64,000 nt of DNA from NCBI RefSeq assembly GCF_000069225.1, contig NC_010407.1:124001-188000 (forward strand), given 5' to 3'. The notes under the pieces are model-generated. The model was given only the letters and a program-made list of their open reading frames with translations. It did no database searches and was not told where the DNA came from. Shown piece by piece: positions 21,552 to 31,427 of this stretch. The translations under genes were made by a program, and so were the position numbers. Numbering within the stretch: the stretch's first letter is position 1; each line of letters starts with the position of its first letter. This DNA is from Clavibacter sepedonicus (GTDB lineage Bacteria; Actinomycetota; Actinomycetes; Actinomycetales; Microbacteriaceae).

Positions 21552-23246
21552 GTGCTGGTCGGCGCGGGCCTCACGGTCGTGCCGCCGCTGCTCACGCAGC
21601 AGGCCTTCGACCGGGGGCTCTTCCCGCCCACCGGCGGCCCCGACATCCCCGTCCTGGTCGAGCTCGTCGCGATCATGATTGCCATCTGGGTCGTGGGCGC
21701 GGGACTCGGCGTCTGGCAGACGTACCTCACCGCGACCGTCGGCAACCGGGTCATGGGATCCATGCGGGTCGACCTGTTCCGGCACCTGCAGAGCATGGAG
21801 CTCGGCTTCTTCACGCGCACGAAGACGGGCGTGATCCAGTCCCGCCTGCAGAACGACGTGGGCGGCGTGGCGGCGGTCCTCACCAACACCGTCTCGAGCG
21901 TGCTCGGCAACACCGTGACCGTCATCGCGGCGCTCGTCGCGATGCTCGTGCTCAACTGGCAGCTGACGCTGGTCGCCGTGATCCTGATGCCCGTGCTCGT
22001 CGTCGCGCAGCCCCGCGTGGGCCAGGTCCGGGCGCGCATCGCGTCCAAGACGCAGGAGTCGCTGTCCGACATGACGGCCATCACGCAGGAGACGCTCTCG
22101 GTGTCCGGGATCCTGCTCTCGAAGAGCTTTAGCCGGCAGGCCGCGGAGACCGAGCGCTACGAAGCCGAGAACCGCAACCAGATCCGGCTGCAGGTGAGCC
22201 AGCAGATGAGCGGGCAGTGGTTCTTCGCGCTCGTGCAGATCTTCCTGTCGATCATCCCGGCCATCGTCTACGTGGTCGCGGGCTTCCTCATCACGGGCGG
22301 CGTCAGCGTCACGGCGGGCACCATCGTCGCGTTCACGACCGTGCAGGCGCGCCTCATGTGGCCGCTCATCGGCCTCATGCGCGTCGCGCTCGACCTCCAG
22401 ACCTCGGGCGCGCTCTTCGCCCGCATCTTCGAGTACCTCGACCTGGAGCCAGCGATCCGCGACCGTCACGACGCGCGCCCGGTATCTGCGGGCCCGGCGC
22501 TCGGCCGCGTCGCGTTCGACGAGGTGCGCTTCTCGTACCCCGACACCCGGGCCGGTGAGCGGCCGACCCTCGACGGCATGTCGTTCGAGATCCAGCCGGG
22601 CCAGTTCGCGGCGTTCGTGGGGCCGTCCGGCGCGGGCAAGACCACGGTGTCGTACCTCATCCCGCGCTTCCACGACGTGACCGGCGGGCGGGTGCTCTTC
22701 TCGGGTGCGGACGTGCGGGACCTCGAGCAGGAGTCGCTGCTGGAGAACATCGGCATCGTCAGCCAGGAGACGTACCTCTTCCACGCCACCATCGGCGAGA
22801 ACCTCCGCTACGCGCGGCCGGACGCCACGCAGGAGCAGATCGAGCAGGCGGCCCGCGCCGCGAACATCCACCAGACGATCGAGTCGTTCCCCGACGGCTA
22901 CGAGACGCTCGTGGGGGAGCGCGGCTACCGGCTCTCCGGCGGCGAGAAGCAGCGCATCGCCATCGCGCGCGTGCTGCTCAAGGACCCGGCCGTGCTGATC
23001 CTCGACGAGGCCACGAGCGCGCTCGACGCGATCTCGGAGCGGGTGGTGCAGCAGGCGCTCGACACGGCGTCGCGAGGACGCACCACCATCGCGATCGCGC
23101 ACCGGCTCTCGACCGTGGTGGACGCCGACGTGATCTTCGTGGTCGTCGCCGGCCGCATCGTGGAACAGGGCACGCACGTCGAGCTGCTGGCGCGCGGCGG
23201 CGAGTACGCGCGGCTCTACAGCGACCAGCGCACCGCGGCGGCCTGA
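21552..23246 (+). CDS. ABC exporter, fused permease-ATPase (apparent 5' frameshift)
   Basis: GTG 21552 is the first start codon in this frame, giving 564 residues. The coding pattern clearly extends upstream to about 21430 (DAEAQRRANAEAPRVENLLGRIAELFRPHRRAL), so the call is short at the 5' end. Six transmembrane helices (about 1-290) precede the nucleotide-binding domain: Walker A GPSGAGKT, Q-loop SQETYLF, signature LSGGEKQRIAIA, Walker B VLILDEATSALD and H-loop IAHRLST. It is a type I exporter half-transporter of the MsbA/lipid-drug class. The natural start is probably ATG 21383 or 21392 in another frame, requiring a one-base shift near 21425-21437. The transport modules themselves are intact. 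Confidence 0.85.
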   Translation: MLVGAGLTVVPPLLTQQAFDRGLFPPTGGPDIPVLVELVAIMIAIWVVGAGLGVWQTYLTATVGNRVMGSMRVDLFRHLQSMELGFFTRTKTGVIQSRLQNDVGGVAAVLTNTVSSVLGNTVTVIAALVAMLVLNWQLTLVAVILMPVLVVAQPRVGQVRARIASKTQESLSDMTAITQETLSVSGILLSKSFSRQAAETERYEAENRNQIRLQVSQQMSGQWFFALVQIFLSIIPAIVYVVAGFLITGGVSVTAGTIVAFTTVQARLMWPLIGLMRVALDLQTSGALFARIFEYLDLEPAIRDRHDARPVSAGPALGRVAFDEVRFSYPDTRAGERPTLDGMSFEIQPGQFAAFVGPSGAGKTTVSYLIPRFHDVTGGRVLFSGADVRDLEQESLLENIGIVSQETYLFHATIGENLRYARPDATQEQIEQAARAANIHQTIESFPDGYETLVGERGYRLSGGEKQRIAIARVLLKDPAVLILDEATSALDAISERVVQQALDTASRGRTTIAIAHRLSTVVDADVIFVVVAGRIVEQGTHVELLARGGEYARLYSDQRTAAA

Positions 23247-23276
23247 CCCGCGGATCCGGCCCGGCCGCCGGACGAC

Positions 23277-23313
23277 GCACCGCCCGCCCGCCCGCGAGGC
23301 GGACGGGCGGTGC
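23277..23313. terminator. Bidirectional terminator between convergent genes
   Basis: GCACCGCCCG (23277-23286) pairs exactly with CGGGCGGTGC (23304-23313). It lies midway between the exporter stop (23246) and the convergent DUF305 stop (23342), so it can serve both. Confidence 0.75.
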
Positions 23314-23341
23314 GGGCGGGCCGGCGCTGCGGGAGAGCTGC

Positions 23342-24109
23342 TCAGGAGCGGGCGTCGAGCAGCTGCTGCATGTAGAGGATCTCCTTGTCCTGGATCATCA
23401 CCATGCCGTTGGCGAGGTCCGTGACGAGCGGGTTCCGCGAGCGGTCGAGGAGGGCCTGGGCCATCTCGACGCCGCCGCGGTGGTGGGCGATCATCAGCGT
23501 CAGGTACTTCCGCTCGGCCTCGACGCCCGTGAGCGACTGCAGCTCGTCGAGGTCGGCCTGCGACGCGAGGCCCGGCATCGTGGCGCCGGGGGTCATGTCC
23601 ATGGACGAGTGGTCGGTCTTCCCGTCGAGCGTCGGCAGCGTCATCCACGTCATGCGCGGCTGCGACGGCGCCTGGTCGAGGCCCCACGAGGTGAGGAACG
23701 CGTACATCTGGCCCGCCTGCTGGGCCTGCGCCTGCGCGATGTCCTGCGCGATGAGCTTGACCTCGGGGTCGTCCGTGCGGTCGATGATCATGAGCGACAT
23801 CTGCACGGCCTGCTCGTGGTGCACCTGCATGTCGCGGGAGAAGCCGGCCTCCGCGCTGTTCGTGCTGGGAGTGAGAGCCGAGACGGGCGCGGTGACGCGT
23901 CCCACCAGGAGCCCGGCGACCACGAGCGCCACCGCGACGATGCCGGCGGCGAGGCCGATGCGGATCCGGCGCCCACGCGCGCGCGACGCCTCGCCGTGCG
24001 CGACGAGGCCGTCGAGCTCCTCCTCGCGGATGTCGTCGTCCGGGACGTGGTCGATGACGACGTCGCCCTCGTCGGGGCGCTCGCTGCCGTCGGTGCCGCG
24101 GTCGGTCAC
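23342..24109 (-). CDS. DUF305 family membrane-anchored protein
   Basis: 255 residues read leftward from GTG 24109 (VTDRGTDGSERPDEGD). After an acidic cytoplasmic segment there is one helix at about 50-77, then the extracytoplasmic DUF305 domain. Its conserved His pairs are visible: SRDMQVHHEQAVQM and, near the end, LMIAHHRGGVEMAQ. These four-helix, ferritin-like domains are proposed metal-binding proteins, and some are linked to copper. Its start lies two bases beyond the stop of the DUF3105 gene, and the pairing of the two is common in Actinobacteria. Exact function is unknown. Confidence 0.88.
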   Translation of the reverse strand: MTDRGTDGSERPDEGDVVIDHVPDDDIREEELDGLVAHGEASRARGRRIRIGLAAGIVAVALVVAGLLVGRVTAPVSALTPSTNSAEAGFSRDMQVHHEQAVQMSLMIIDRTDDPEVKLIAQDIAQAQAQQAGQMYAFLTSWGLDQAPSQPRMTWMTLPTLDGKTDHSSMDMTPGATMPGLASQADLDELQSLTGVEAERKYLTLMIAHHRGGVEMAQALLDRSRNPLVTDLANGMVMIQDKEILYMQQLLDARS

Positions 24110-24111
24110 GG

Positions 24112-24801
24112 TCAGCCGACCCGGCCCTCGCCCTCGAGGGCGCCGGTGCACGCGGCACCGGCCTCGGGGGCGTCGGGGCTCTTCCAGTACTTGGCCATGA
24201 AATCCTTGATGCGCTGGTCGTCGACCGAGTCGACCTTCACCTGCGCGCCCCACGCGGACAGCGCGATGGGGGTGTCGAGGCCCTCATACGGCGACATCGT
24301 GACGTAGCCGCCGAACGACTCCGCGTACTTCTGCAGCTTCGACAGGTCGTCGCCCGTGAGCTTGGCGGCGTCGTAGGTGATCCACACGGCGCCGTGCTCG
24401 AGGTCGTGCACCGCGTTCTCGTTGGGCTGCGGCTGGTCGTAGATGCCGCAGTTCAGCCACATGGGGTTGTGCTCGCCGCCGGCGGGCGGGCTCATGCCTG
24501 CGTACAGCCCGGCGTAGTCGACCGGGGTCTGCACGTGCGTGCTGGGGAGCGAGTCCCAGGTGCGGAGGCCCTCGATGCTGATGTCCGCCGGATCCTGCTT
24601 CGGCGTGCCGCTCGAGACGACCACGCCGATCACGACGGCGACGACCGCGACGGCCGCCACGGATCCCGTGATGATGCCGATGAGCCGGTTGCGGCGCGCG
24701 CGGTCCTGCTGCTTCTTCAGCGCCGCCACCTTCTCGGCGGTCGGCGGGACGGGCCGTCCGCTCTCGTCGCCGGAGGGCGTGGTGTCGTCGCGTCGCGCCA
24801 C
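24112..24801 (-). CDS. DUF3105 family membrane-anchored protein
   Basis: 229 residues read leftward from GTG 24801, with AAGGA just upstream. A charged cytoplasmic N-terminus (EKVAALKKQQDRARRNR) leads into one helix at about 40-63, followed by the DUF3105 domain. The family His/Cys segments are seen: STHVQTPVDYAG, PPAGGEHNPMWLNCGIYDQP and NAVHDLEHGAVWITY. The conserved His and Cys residues suggest metal binding at the cell surface. It is the first gene of a two-gene operon with DUF305. No enzymatic role is established. Confidence 0.88.
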   Translation of the reverse strand: MARRDDTTPSGDESGRPVPPTAEKVAALKKQQDRARRNRLIGIITGSVAAVAVVAVVIGVVVSSGTPKQDPADISIEGLRTWDSLPSTHVQTPVDYAGLYAGMSPPAGGEHNPMWLNCGIYDQPQPNENAVHDLEHGAVWITYDAAKLTGDDLSKLQKYAESFGGYVTMSPYEGLDTPIALSAWGAQVKVDSVDDQRIKDFMAKYWKSPDAPEAGAACTGALEGEGRVG

Positions 24802-24971
24802 GGAGGGTCCTTCTCTGCTGGGGGAATGTGCGATCAGGGTACCCGGTCGGCCTGGGCGGACCCTGCCCGCGGGGGCCGCCGTCGCCCCGTAACACGGCGA
24901 GGGCGCGCGCCTACACTGGACGAGCGGGGCCCACCGGACCGCACACCTGATACCCGGGAGCGCCACCTCAC

Positions 24972-26336
<1,365 letters not shown>

Positions 26337-26385
26337 TCCGCCGGCGCAGCACCCGCATCCTCCCGAACCACAGAGACGAGTCCCC

Positions 26386-27558
26386 GTGAGCGACAAGCAC
26401 GACTTCGACACCCGCGCGATCCACGCCGGCCAGGTCCCGGACCCCACCACGGGCGCGGTCATCCCGCCGCTGTACCTCACGAGCACGTTCGTGCAGGACG
26501 GCATCGGCGGGATGCGGAACGGCTACGAGTACGCCCGCAGCGCCAACCCCACCCGCACGGCGCTCCAGGAGCAGCTCGCGTCGCTCGAGAAGGGGTCGCA
26601 CGCGTTCTCGTTCGCCTCGGGACTCGCCGCCGAGGACACCCTGCTGCGGGCGATCACGCGCCCCGGCGACCGCATCGTGCTGAGCGACGACGTGTACGGC
26701 GGCACCTACCGCCTCCTCACGCGCGTGCTCGGCGACTGGGGCATCGTCGTCGAGACGGTCGACATGAGCGACCTCGCCGCGGTGGAGCGGGTGCTCGGAT
26801 CCGGCCCCGCCAAGGTCCTCTGGGTCGAGACCCCGAGCAACCCGCTGATGAAGATCAGCGACATCCGCGCGCTCGCCGACCTCGGCCACGCGGCCGGCGC
26901 GACGGTCGTCGTGGACAACACCTTCGCCTCGCCCTACCTGCAGCAGCCGCTCACGCTGGGTGCCGACGTGGTCGTGCACTCCACCACCAAGTACCTGGGC
27001 GGCCACTCCGACGTGCTCGGAGGCGCGGTCATCCTCGACGACGACGCGCTCGCCGAGAAGGTCGGCTTCCTCCAATTCGCGATCGGCGCCGTCTCCGGCC
27101 CCATGGACGCCTGGCTCACCACCCGCGGCATCAAGACGCTCGCCGTGCGCGTCGAGCGCCACTCCGCGAACGCCGAGGAGATCGCCGCGTTCCTGCAGCA
27201 GCACCCCGACGTCACCGCCGTGCACTACCCGGGCCTCCCGGAGCACCCCGGCCACGACATCGCGAAGGCGCAGATGACGGGCTTCGGCGGCATGATCTCG
27301 TTCCAGGTGCGCGGGGGAGCGAAGGCCGCGCGTCGCGTGGTCGAGGGGACGCGCGTCTTCCAGCTCGCGGAGTCGCTGGGCGGCGTGGAGTCGCTCATCA
27401 GCTACCCGTCCGAGATGACGCACGCCTCGGTCAAGGGCACGCCGCTCGAGGTCCCGGACGACCTCGTGCGCCTGTCGGTGGGCATCGAGTCCGTCGAGGA
27501 CCTCGTCGTCGACCTCGAGCGCGCGCTCGGCAAGGCCCTCAAGCAGGGCAAGCACTAG
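26386..27558 (+). CDS. metB: Cystathionine gamma-synthase
   Basis: 390 residues from GTG 26386. Cys/Met-metabolism PLP enzyme: YEYARSANPTRTALQ and the PLP lysine K202 in HSTTKYLGGHSDVLGGA are clear. The C-terminal VESLGGVESLISYPSEMTHAS-type segment (AESLGGVESLISYPSEMTHAS) is that of cystathionine synthases and lyases. It makes cystathionine from O-acyl-homoserine and cysteine. Gamma-lyase activity cannot be excluded from sequence. It is co-transcribed with cbs. Confidence 0.92.
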   Translation: MSDKHDFDTRAIHAGQVPDPTTGAVIPPLYLTSTFVQDGIGGMRNGYEYARSANPTRTALQEQLASLEKGSHAFSFASGLAAEDTLLRAITRPGDRIVLSDDVYGGTYRLLTRVLGDWGIVVETVDMSDLAAVERVLGSGPAKVLWVETPSNPLMKISDIRALADLGHAAGATVVVDNTFASPYLQQPLTLGADVVVHSTTKYLGGHSDVLGGAVILDDDALAEKVGFLQFAIGAVSGPMDAWLTTRGIKTLAVRVERHSANAEEIAAFLQQHPDVTAVHYPGLPEHPGHDIAKAQMTGFGGMISFQVRGGAKAARRVVEGTRVFQLAESLGGVESLISYPSEMTHASVKGTPLEVPDDLVRLSVGIESVEDLVVDLERALGKALKQGKH

Positions 27559-27566
27559 CGGCGGAC

Positions 27567-27589
27567 GACCCCGCATCGCCGGCGGGGTC
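27567..27589. terminator. Bidirectional terminator between metB and the RNase H gene
   Basis: GACCCCGC (27567-27574) pairs with GCGGGGTC (27582-27589) in the 40-bp gap between two convergent genes. Confidence 0.65.
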
Positions 27590-27598
27590 GAGCCGCGC

Positions 27599-28354
27599 TC
27601 AGGGCAGCAGCTCGCGCACGGCCTCGTCGACGCTCACGCCCCGCTCGCGCGCGTGGGCGCTGAGCCGCGCCATCGTGTCGCGGTCGAGCGCGATCGTGAG
27701 GGTCGTGTCGCCGGGCTCGGGCGCGATCTCCTCGTCGAACGCGTCGAAGTCGAACAGACCCGGCTGGGCGGGGGCCCCGGCCTCCAGCTCCTCCGCCGCG
27801 GCGACCTGGGGATCCGCCGCGCGCTCGGCGTCGGCCTCCACGGCGGCCGTCTCCGTCGCGTCGTCGGGGGACCCGGACGCGTCGGCCTCGTGGCCCGCCC
27901 AGCCGGGGCCCTCCGGGATCGGGCGTCGCCCCTGGAACGCCGTCGCGACGGCGCGCGCCCGGTCGTCGGCCGCCTCGTTGAGCGGGTGGTTCGCGTGGCC
28001 CTTCACCCACTCGAAGCGGTAGCGCCGGCCCTGGATCTCCGCGTCGATCTCCTGGAGCAGCTCGACGTTGAGCACCGGCTTGCCGTCGCCCTTGCGCCAG
28101 CCCTTGCGCTTCCAGCCGGGCATCCACTTGGTCACCGAGTTGATCACGTACTGGCTGTCGCAGAGCACGAGGAGGTCGTCGTCGAGGTGCGCGGTGGCCC
28201 GGAACAGCTCGAGCACGGCCTTGAGCTCGCCCTGGTTGTTCGTCGCGTGCGGCCATCCGCCCGCTGCCCAGTGCTCGTCGTCCACGTACCAGGCCCAGCC
28301 GGCTGGACCGGGGTTGCCGAGCGCGGATCCGTCAGCGGCGGCGGTGATCGTCAC
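27599..28354 (-). CDS. Ribonuclease H with ribbon-helix-helix-like C-terminal tail
   Basis: 251 residues read leftward from GTG 28354. RNase HI domain at about 1-140 with catalytic residues D8 (AADGS), E43 (QGELKAV), D66 (LCDSQYV) and D130 (NEAADDRAR), plus H120. It cleaves RNA in RNA-DNA hybrids. A spacer of about 75 acidic, Ala-rich residues follows. The last 35 residues (TLTIALDRDTMARLSAHARERGVSVDEAVRELL) have the strand-helix-helix pattern of Arc/MetJ-type DNA-binding proteins. This tail is not part of normal RNase HI. No toxin gene lies nearby. Confidence 0.9.
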   Translation of the reverse strand: MTITAAADGSALGNPGPAGWAWYVDDEHWAAGGWPHATNNQGELKAVLELFRATAHLDDDLLVLCDSQYVINSVTKWMPGWKRKGWRKGDGKPVLNVELLQEIDAEIQGRRYRFEWVKGHANHPLNEAADDRARAVATAFQGRRPIPEGPGWAGHEADASGSPDDATETAAVEADAERAADPQVAAAEELEAGAPAQPGLFDFDAFDEEIAPEPGDTTLTIALDRDTMARLSAHARERGVSVDEAVRELLP

Positions 28355-28450
28355 AGGTGGTGCCTCTCCTCGGGTGGACGACCAGTCTGCCGCAGCGGTC
28401 CCGCCGCCGGCGCCCGCCCTCCCGGGTCGGCCGATCCCCGGGGCGCCCCG

Positions 28451-28480
28451 TGTGACAGTCACATGTGACAATGTGACACC
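28451..28480 (+). promoter_or_regulatory. Operator cluster upstream of the arabinose-locus LacI gene
   Basis: Overlapping copies of TGTGACA occur at 28451-28457, 28465-28471 and 28472-28478. They form TGTGA-CAG-TCACA (28451-28463) and the perfect palindrome GTCACATGTGAC (28458-28469). The same half-site, TGTGA/TCACA, forms the operator before araB. The regulator is therefore predicted to bind its own control region as well as araB. Confidence 0.65.
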
Positions 28481-28528
28481 TGCGCCGCACGGCGCGACCG
28501 GGCCACGGCCCGCACCAGGACGGGGTCG

Positions 28529-29551
28529 ATGATGACGACGGAGACGCCGCGCGGCAGGGCGCCGAGCATCCGCGACGTCGCGCGACTCGCGGGGGTGTCG
28601 CACCAGACCGTCTCCCGCGTCCTCAACGACTCGCCCTCGCTCCGCGCGGAGACGCGCCAACGCGTGCTCGACGTGATGGAGCAGGTGCAGTACCGGCCCA
28701 ACCGCGCGGCTCGGGCCCTCGTCACCAGCCGCTCGCGCACGATCGGCGTGCTCACCGCCCAGAGTTCGCAGTACGGCCCGGCGTCGTCCATCGCGGCGAT
28801 CGAGGCGGCGGCCCGCGAGGCCGGGTACCTGGTCACGACCACGAACCTGCCCTCGTCCGACGAGGCCGCGATCCAGGTCGCGCTCGGGCACCTCGTTGAC
28901 CAGGCGGTGGAGGGCCTCGTCGTCGTGGCGCCGCAGGTGCGCGTGCGCGAGGTGATCGCCAGCATGTCGCTCGACGTCCCGTACGTGACCATGCAGAGCG
29001 ACGGGCGCGGCGACGCGCACGACCTCTCGGTCGACCAGATCGCGGGTGCGCGCCTGGCCACGCGGCACCTGCTCGACCTCGGGCACCGCGACATCTACCA
29101 CCTCGCCGGCCCGCAGGACTGGATCGAGGCGGAGGCCCGCATGCGCGGCTTCCTCGACGCCATGTCGGCCGCCGAGGTGCCCACGACCGCGCCGATCCTC
29201 GGCGACTGGACGGCCGAGTTCGGCTTCTACGCGGGTCGGGAGATGCTGCGCCTCCGCGACTTCACCGCGATCTTCTCCAGCAACGACCAGATGGCCCTCG
29301 GCCTCATCCACGCCGTCCGCGACGCCGGCCTCGACGTCCCGCGCGACGTCAGCATCGTCGGCTTCGACGACATCCCGGAGGCGGCGCACTTCTGGCCGCC
29401 GCTCACGACCGTCCGCCAGGACTTCGCCGAGGTCGGTTGCCGCTGCGTCGCGCTCCTCCTCGACGGCATGGGCGGGACGGGGGACCGGTACCGCGGCACG
29501 ATCACGCCGGAGCTCGTCGTGCGCGCGTCCTCGGGACCGCCCTCGTCCTGA
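28529..29551 (+). CDS. LacI-family regulator of the arabinose locus
   Basis: 340 residues from ATG 28529 (a second ATG follows at once). HTH SIRDVARLAGVSHQTVSRVLNDSPSLRAETRQRV at about 13-46; sensor domain with TIGVLTAQSSQYGPASSIAAIE and FSSNDQMALGLIHAVRDAGLDVPRDVSIVGFDDI. It lies directly upstream of araBDA on the same strand. TGTGA-type palindromes are present before both this gene and araB. The inferred role is an arabinose-responsive repressor, analogous to but unrelated in sequence family to GntR-type AraR of Bacillus. Confidence 0.92.
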   Translation: MMTTETPRGRAPSIRDVARLAGVSHQTVSRVLNDSPSLRAETRQRVLDVMEQVQYRPNRAARALVTSRSRTIGVLTAQSSQYGPASSIAAIEAAAREAGYLVTTTNLPSSDEAAIQVALGHLVDQAVEGLVVVAPQVRVREVIASMSLDVPYVTMQSDGRGDAHDLSVDQIAGARLATRHLLDLGHRDIYHLAGPQDWIEAEARMRGFLDAMSAAEVPTTAPILGDWTAEFGFYAGREMLRLRDFTAIFSSNDQMALGLIHAVRDAGLDVPRDVSIVGFDDIPEAAHFWPPLTTVRQDFAEVGCRCVALLLDGMGGTGDRYRGTITPELVVRASSGPPSS

Positions 29552-29614
29552 TCCGTCCCCCGCGTCCTCCCCAGCCGCGACGACCCCACTTCGAGGGGGG
29601 CAGGGCGTCTCGGG

Positions 29615-29673
29615 TTGACAGGTCGATCCCGCGCGTGTGTAGAGTGACATCCGCTGATGTGACCGTTCACATC
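29615..29673 (+). promoter_or_regulatory. araB promoter and operator
   Basis: A consensus -35, TTGACA (29615-29620), and a -10-like TAGAGT (29640-29645) with a 19-bp spacer. A perfect 18-bp palindrome, GATGTGA-CCGT-TCACATC (29656-29673), follows, just downstream of the expected transcription start. That is a repressor-type position. AAGGAG at 29710-29715 is the ribosome site. Confidence 0.7.
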
Positions 29674-29723
29674 GGCGGGCGGTCTTCCCGGGCCGCCATG
29701 CATCAGACGAAGGAGTCGATCCC

Positions 29724-31427
29724 GTGCCCAGCGCCCCCGTGAGCACCGCAGCCGAGGCCCAGCCCAGCACGGAGGCCGAGAGCTACGTCATCGGGGTCGA
29801 CTACGGCACCCTCTCCGGCCGCGCCGTCGTGGTGCGCGTTTCGGACGGCGTCGAGCTCGGCTCCGGCGTCCTCGACTACCCGCACGCGGTGATGGACGAC
29901 ACGCTCGCCGCCACCGGCGCGCAGCTGCCGCCCGAGTGGGCCCTGCAGGTGCCCTCCGACTACGTCGACGTGCTCAAGCAGGCCGTCCCCGCCGCCATCC
30001 GCGAGGCCGGCATCGACCCCGCGCGGGTCATCGGCATCGGCACCGACTTCACCGCGTGCACCATGGTCCCCACGCTCGCCGACGGCACCCCGCTCAACGA
30101 GGTCGAGGGATACGCCGACCGCCCCCACGCCTACGTCAAGCTCTGGAAGCACCACGCCGCGCAGTCGCACGCCGATCGCATCAACGCGCTGGCCGAGGAG
30201 CGCGGCGAGAAGTGGCTGGCGCGCTACGGCGGCCTCATCTCGAGCGAGTGGGAGTTCGCGAAGGGCCTCCAGCTGCTCGAGGAGGACCCGGAGCTCTACG
30301 GGCTCATGGACCACTGGGTCGAGGCGGCCGACTGGATCGTCTGGCAGCTCACCGGCAGCTACGTCCGCAACGCCTGCACCGCCGGCTACAAGGGCATCCT
30401 CCAGGACGGCGAGTACCCCACGCCCGAGTTCCTCGGTGCGCTGAACCCCGGCTTCGCCTCGTTCGCCGAGGAGAAGGTCGCGCACGAGATCGGCCAGCTC
30501 GGATCCGCCGCCGGCACGCTCTCCGCCGAGGCCGCCGCCTGGACGGGCCTGCCCGAGGGCATCGCCGTCGCGGTCGGCAACGTCGACGCGCACGTCACCG
30601 CCCCCGTCGCCCGCGCCGTCGAGCCCGGCCAGATGGTCGCGATCATGGGCACCAGCACCTGCCACGTCATGAACAGCGACGTGCTCACCGAGGTCCCCGG
30701 CATGTGCGGCGTCGTCGACGGCGGCATCGTCTCCGGCCTCTACGGCTACGAGGCCGGCCAGTCCGGTGTCGGCGACATCTTCGCCTGGTACGTCAAGAAC
30801 CAGGTGCCCGCGCGCTACGCCGAGGAGGCGGCGGCCGCCGGCAAGAGCGTCCACCAGCACCTCACCGACCTCGCGGCCGACCAGCCCGTCGGCGGCCACG
30901 GCCTCGTCGCGCTCGACTGGCACTCCGGCAACCGCTCGGTCCTCGTCGACCACGAGCTGTCCGGCCTCGTCGTCGGCACCACCCTCACCACGCGCACCGA
31001 GGAGGTCTACCGGGCGCTGCTCGAGGCCACCGCGTTCGGCACCCGCAAGATCGTCGAGACGTTCGGCGCTTCGGGCGTGCCCGTCACCGAGTTCATCGTC
31101 GCGGGCGGCCTGTTGAAGAACGCGTTCCTCATGCAGGCGTACAGCGACATCCTGCGACTCCCCATCTCGGTCATCACGAGCGAGCAGGGTCCGGCGCTCG
31201 GATCCGCCATCCACGCCGCCGTCGCCGCGGGCGCGTACCCCGACGTGCGCGTCGCGGGCGACGCGATGGGCAAGGTCGAGCGCGGGAAGTACCAGCCGGA
31301 CGAGGAGCGCGCGCTCGCTTACGACCGTCTCTACGAGGAGTACTCCACGCTCCACGACTACTTCGGTCGCGGCGCCAACGACGTCATGAAGCGGCTCAAG
31401 TCGCTCAAGAGGGAGGCCCGCGCGTGA
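29724..31427 (+). CDS. araB: Ribulokinase AraB
   Basis: 567 residues from GTG 29724, eight bases after AAGGAG. FGGY-family kinase: N-terminal phosphate motif YVIGVDYGTLSGRAVVVRV, then GIGTDFTACTMVPTL, AIMGTSTCHVM and the C-terminal ATP-binding GGLLKNAFLMQAYSDIL. The TDFT and GTSTCHVM segments identify ribulokinase within the family. It phosphorylates L-ribulose in the cytosol. First gene of araB-araD-araA, with its own operator. The stop overlaps the araD start (GTGA). Confidence 0.96.
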   Translation: MPSAPVSTAAEAQPSTEAESYVIGVDYGTLSGRAVVVRVSDGVELGSGVLDYPHAVMDDTLAATGAQLPPEWALQVPSDYVDVLKQAVPAAIREAGIDPARVIGIGTDFTACTMVPTLADGTPLNEVEGYADRPHAYVKLWKHHAAQSHADRINALAEERGEKWLARYGGLISSEWEFAKGLQLLEEDPELYGLMDHWVEAADWIVWQLTGSYVRNACTAGYKGILQDGEYPTPEFLGALNPGFASFAEEKVAHEIGQLGSAAGTLSAEAAAWTGLPEGIAVAVGNVDAHVTAPVARAVEPGQMVAIMGTSTCHVMNSDVLTEVPGMCGVVDGGIVSGLYGYEAGQSGVGDIFAWYVKNQVPARYAEEAAAAGKSVHQHLTDLAADQPVGGHGLVALDWHSGNRSVLVDHELSGLVVGTTLTTRTEEVYRALLEATAFGTRKIVETFGASGVPVTEFIVAGGLLKNAFLMQAYSDILRLPISVITSEQGPALGSAIHAAVAAGAYPDVRVAGDAMGKVERGKYQPDEERALAYDRLYEEYSTLHDYFGRGANDVMKRLKSLKREARA

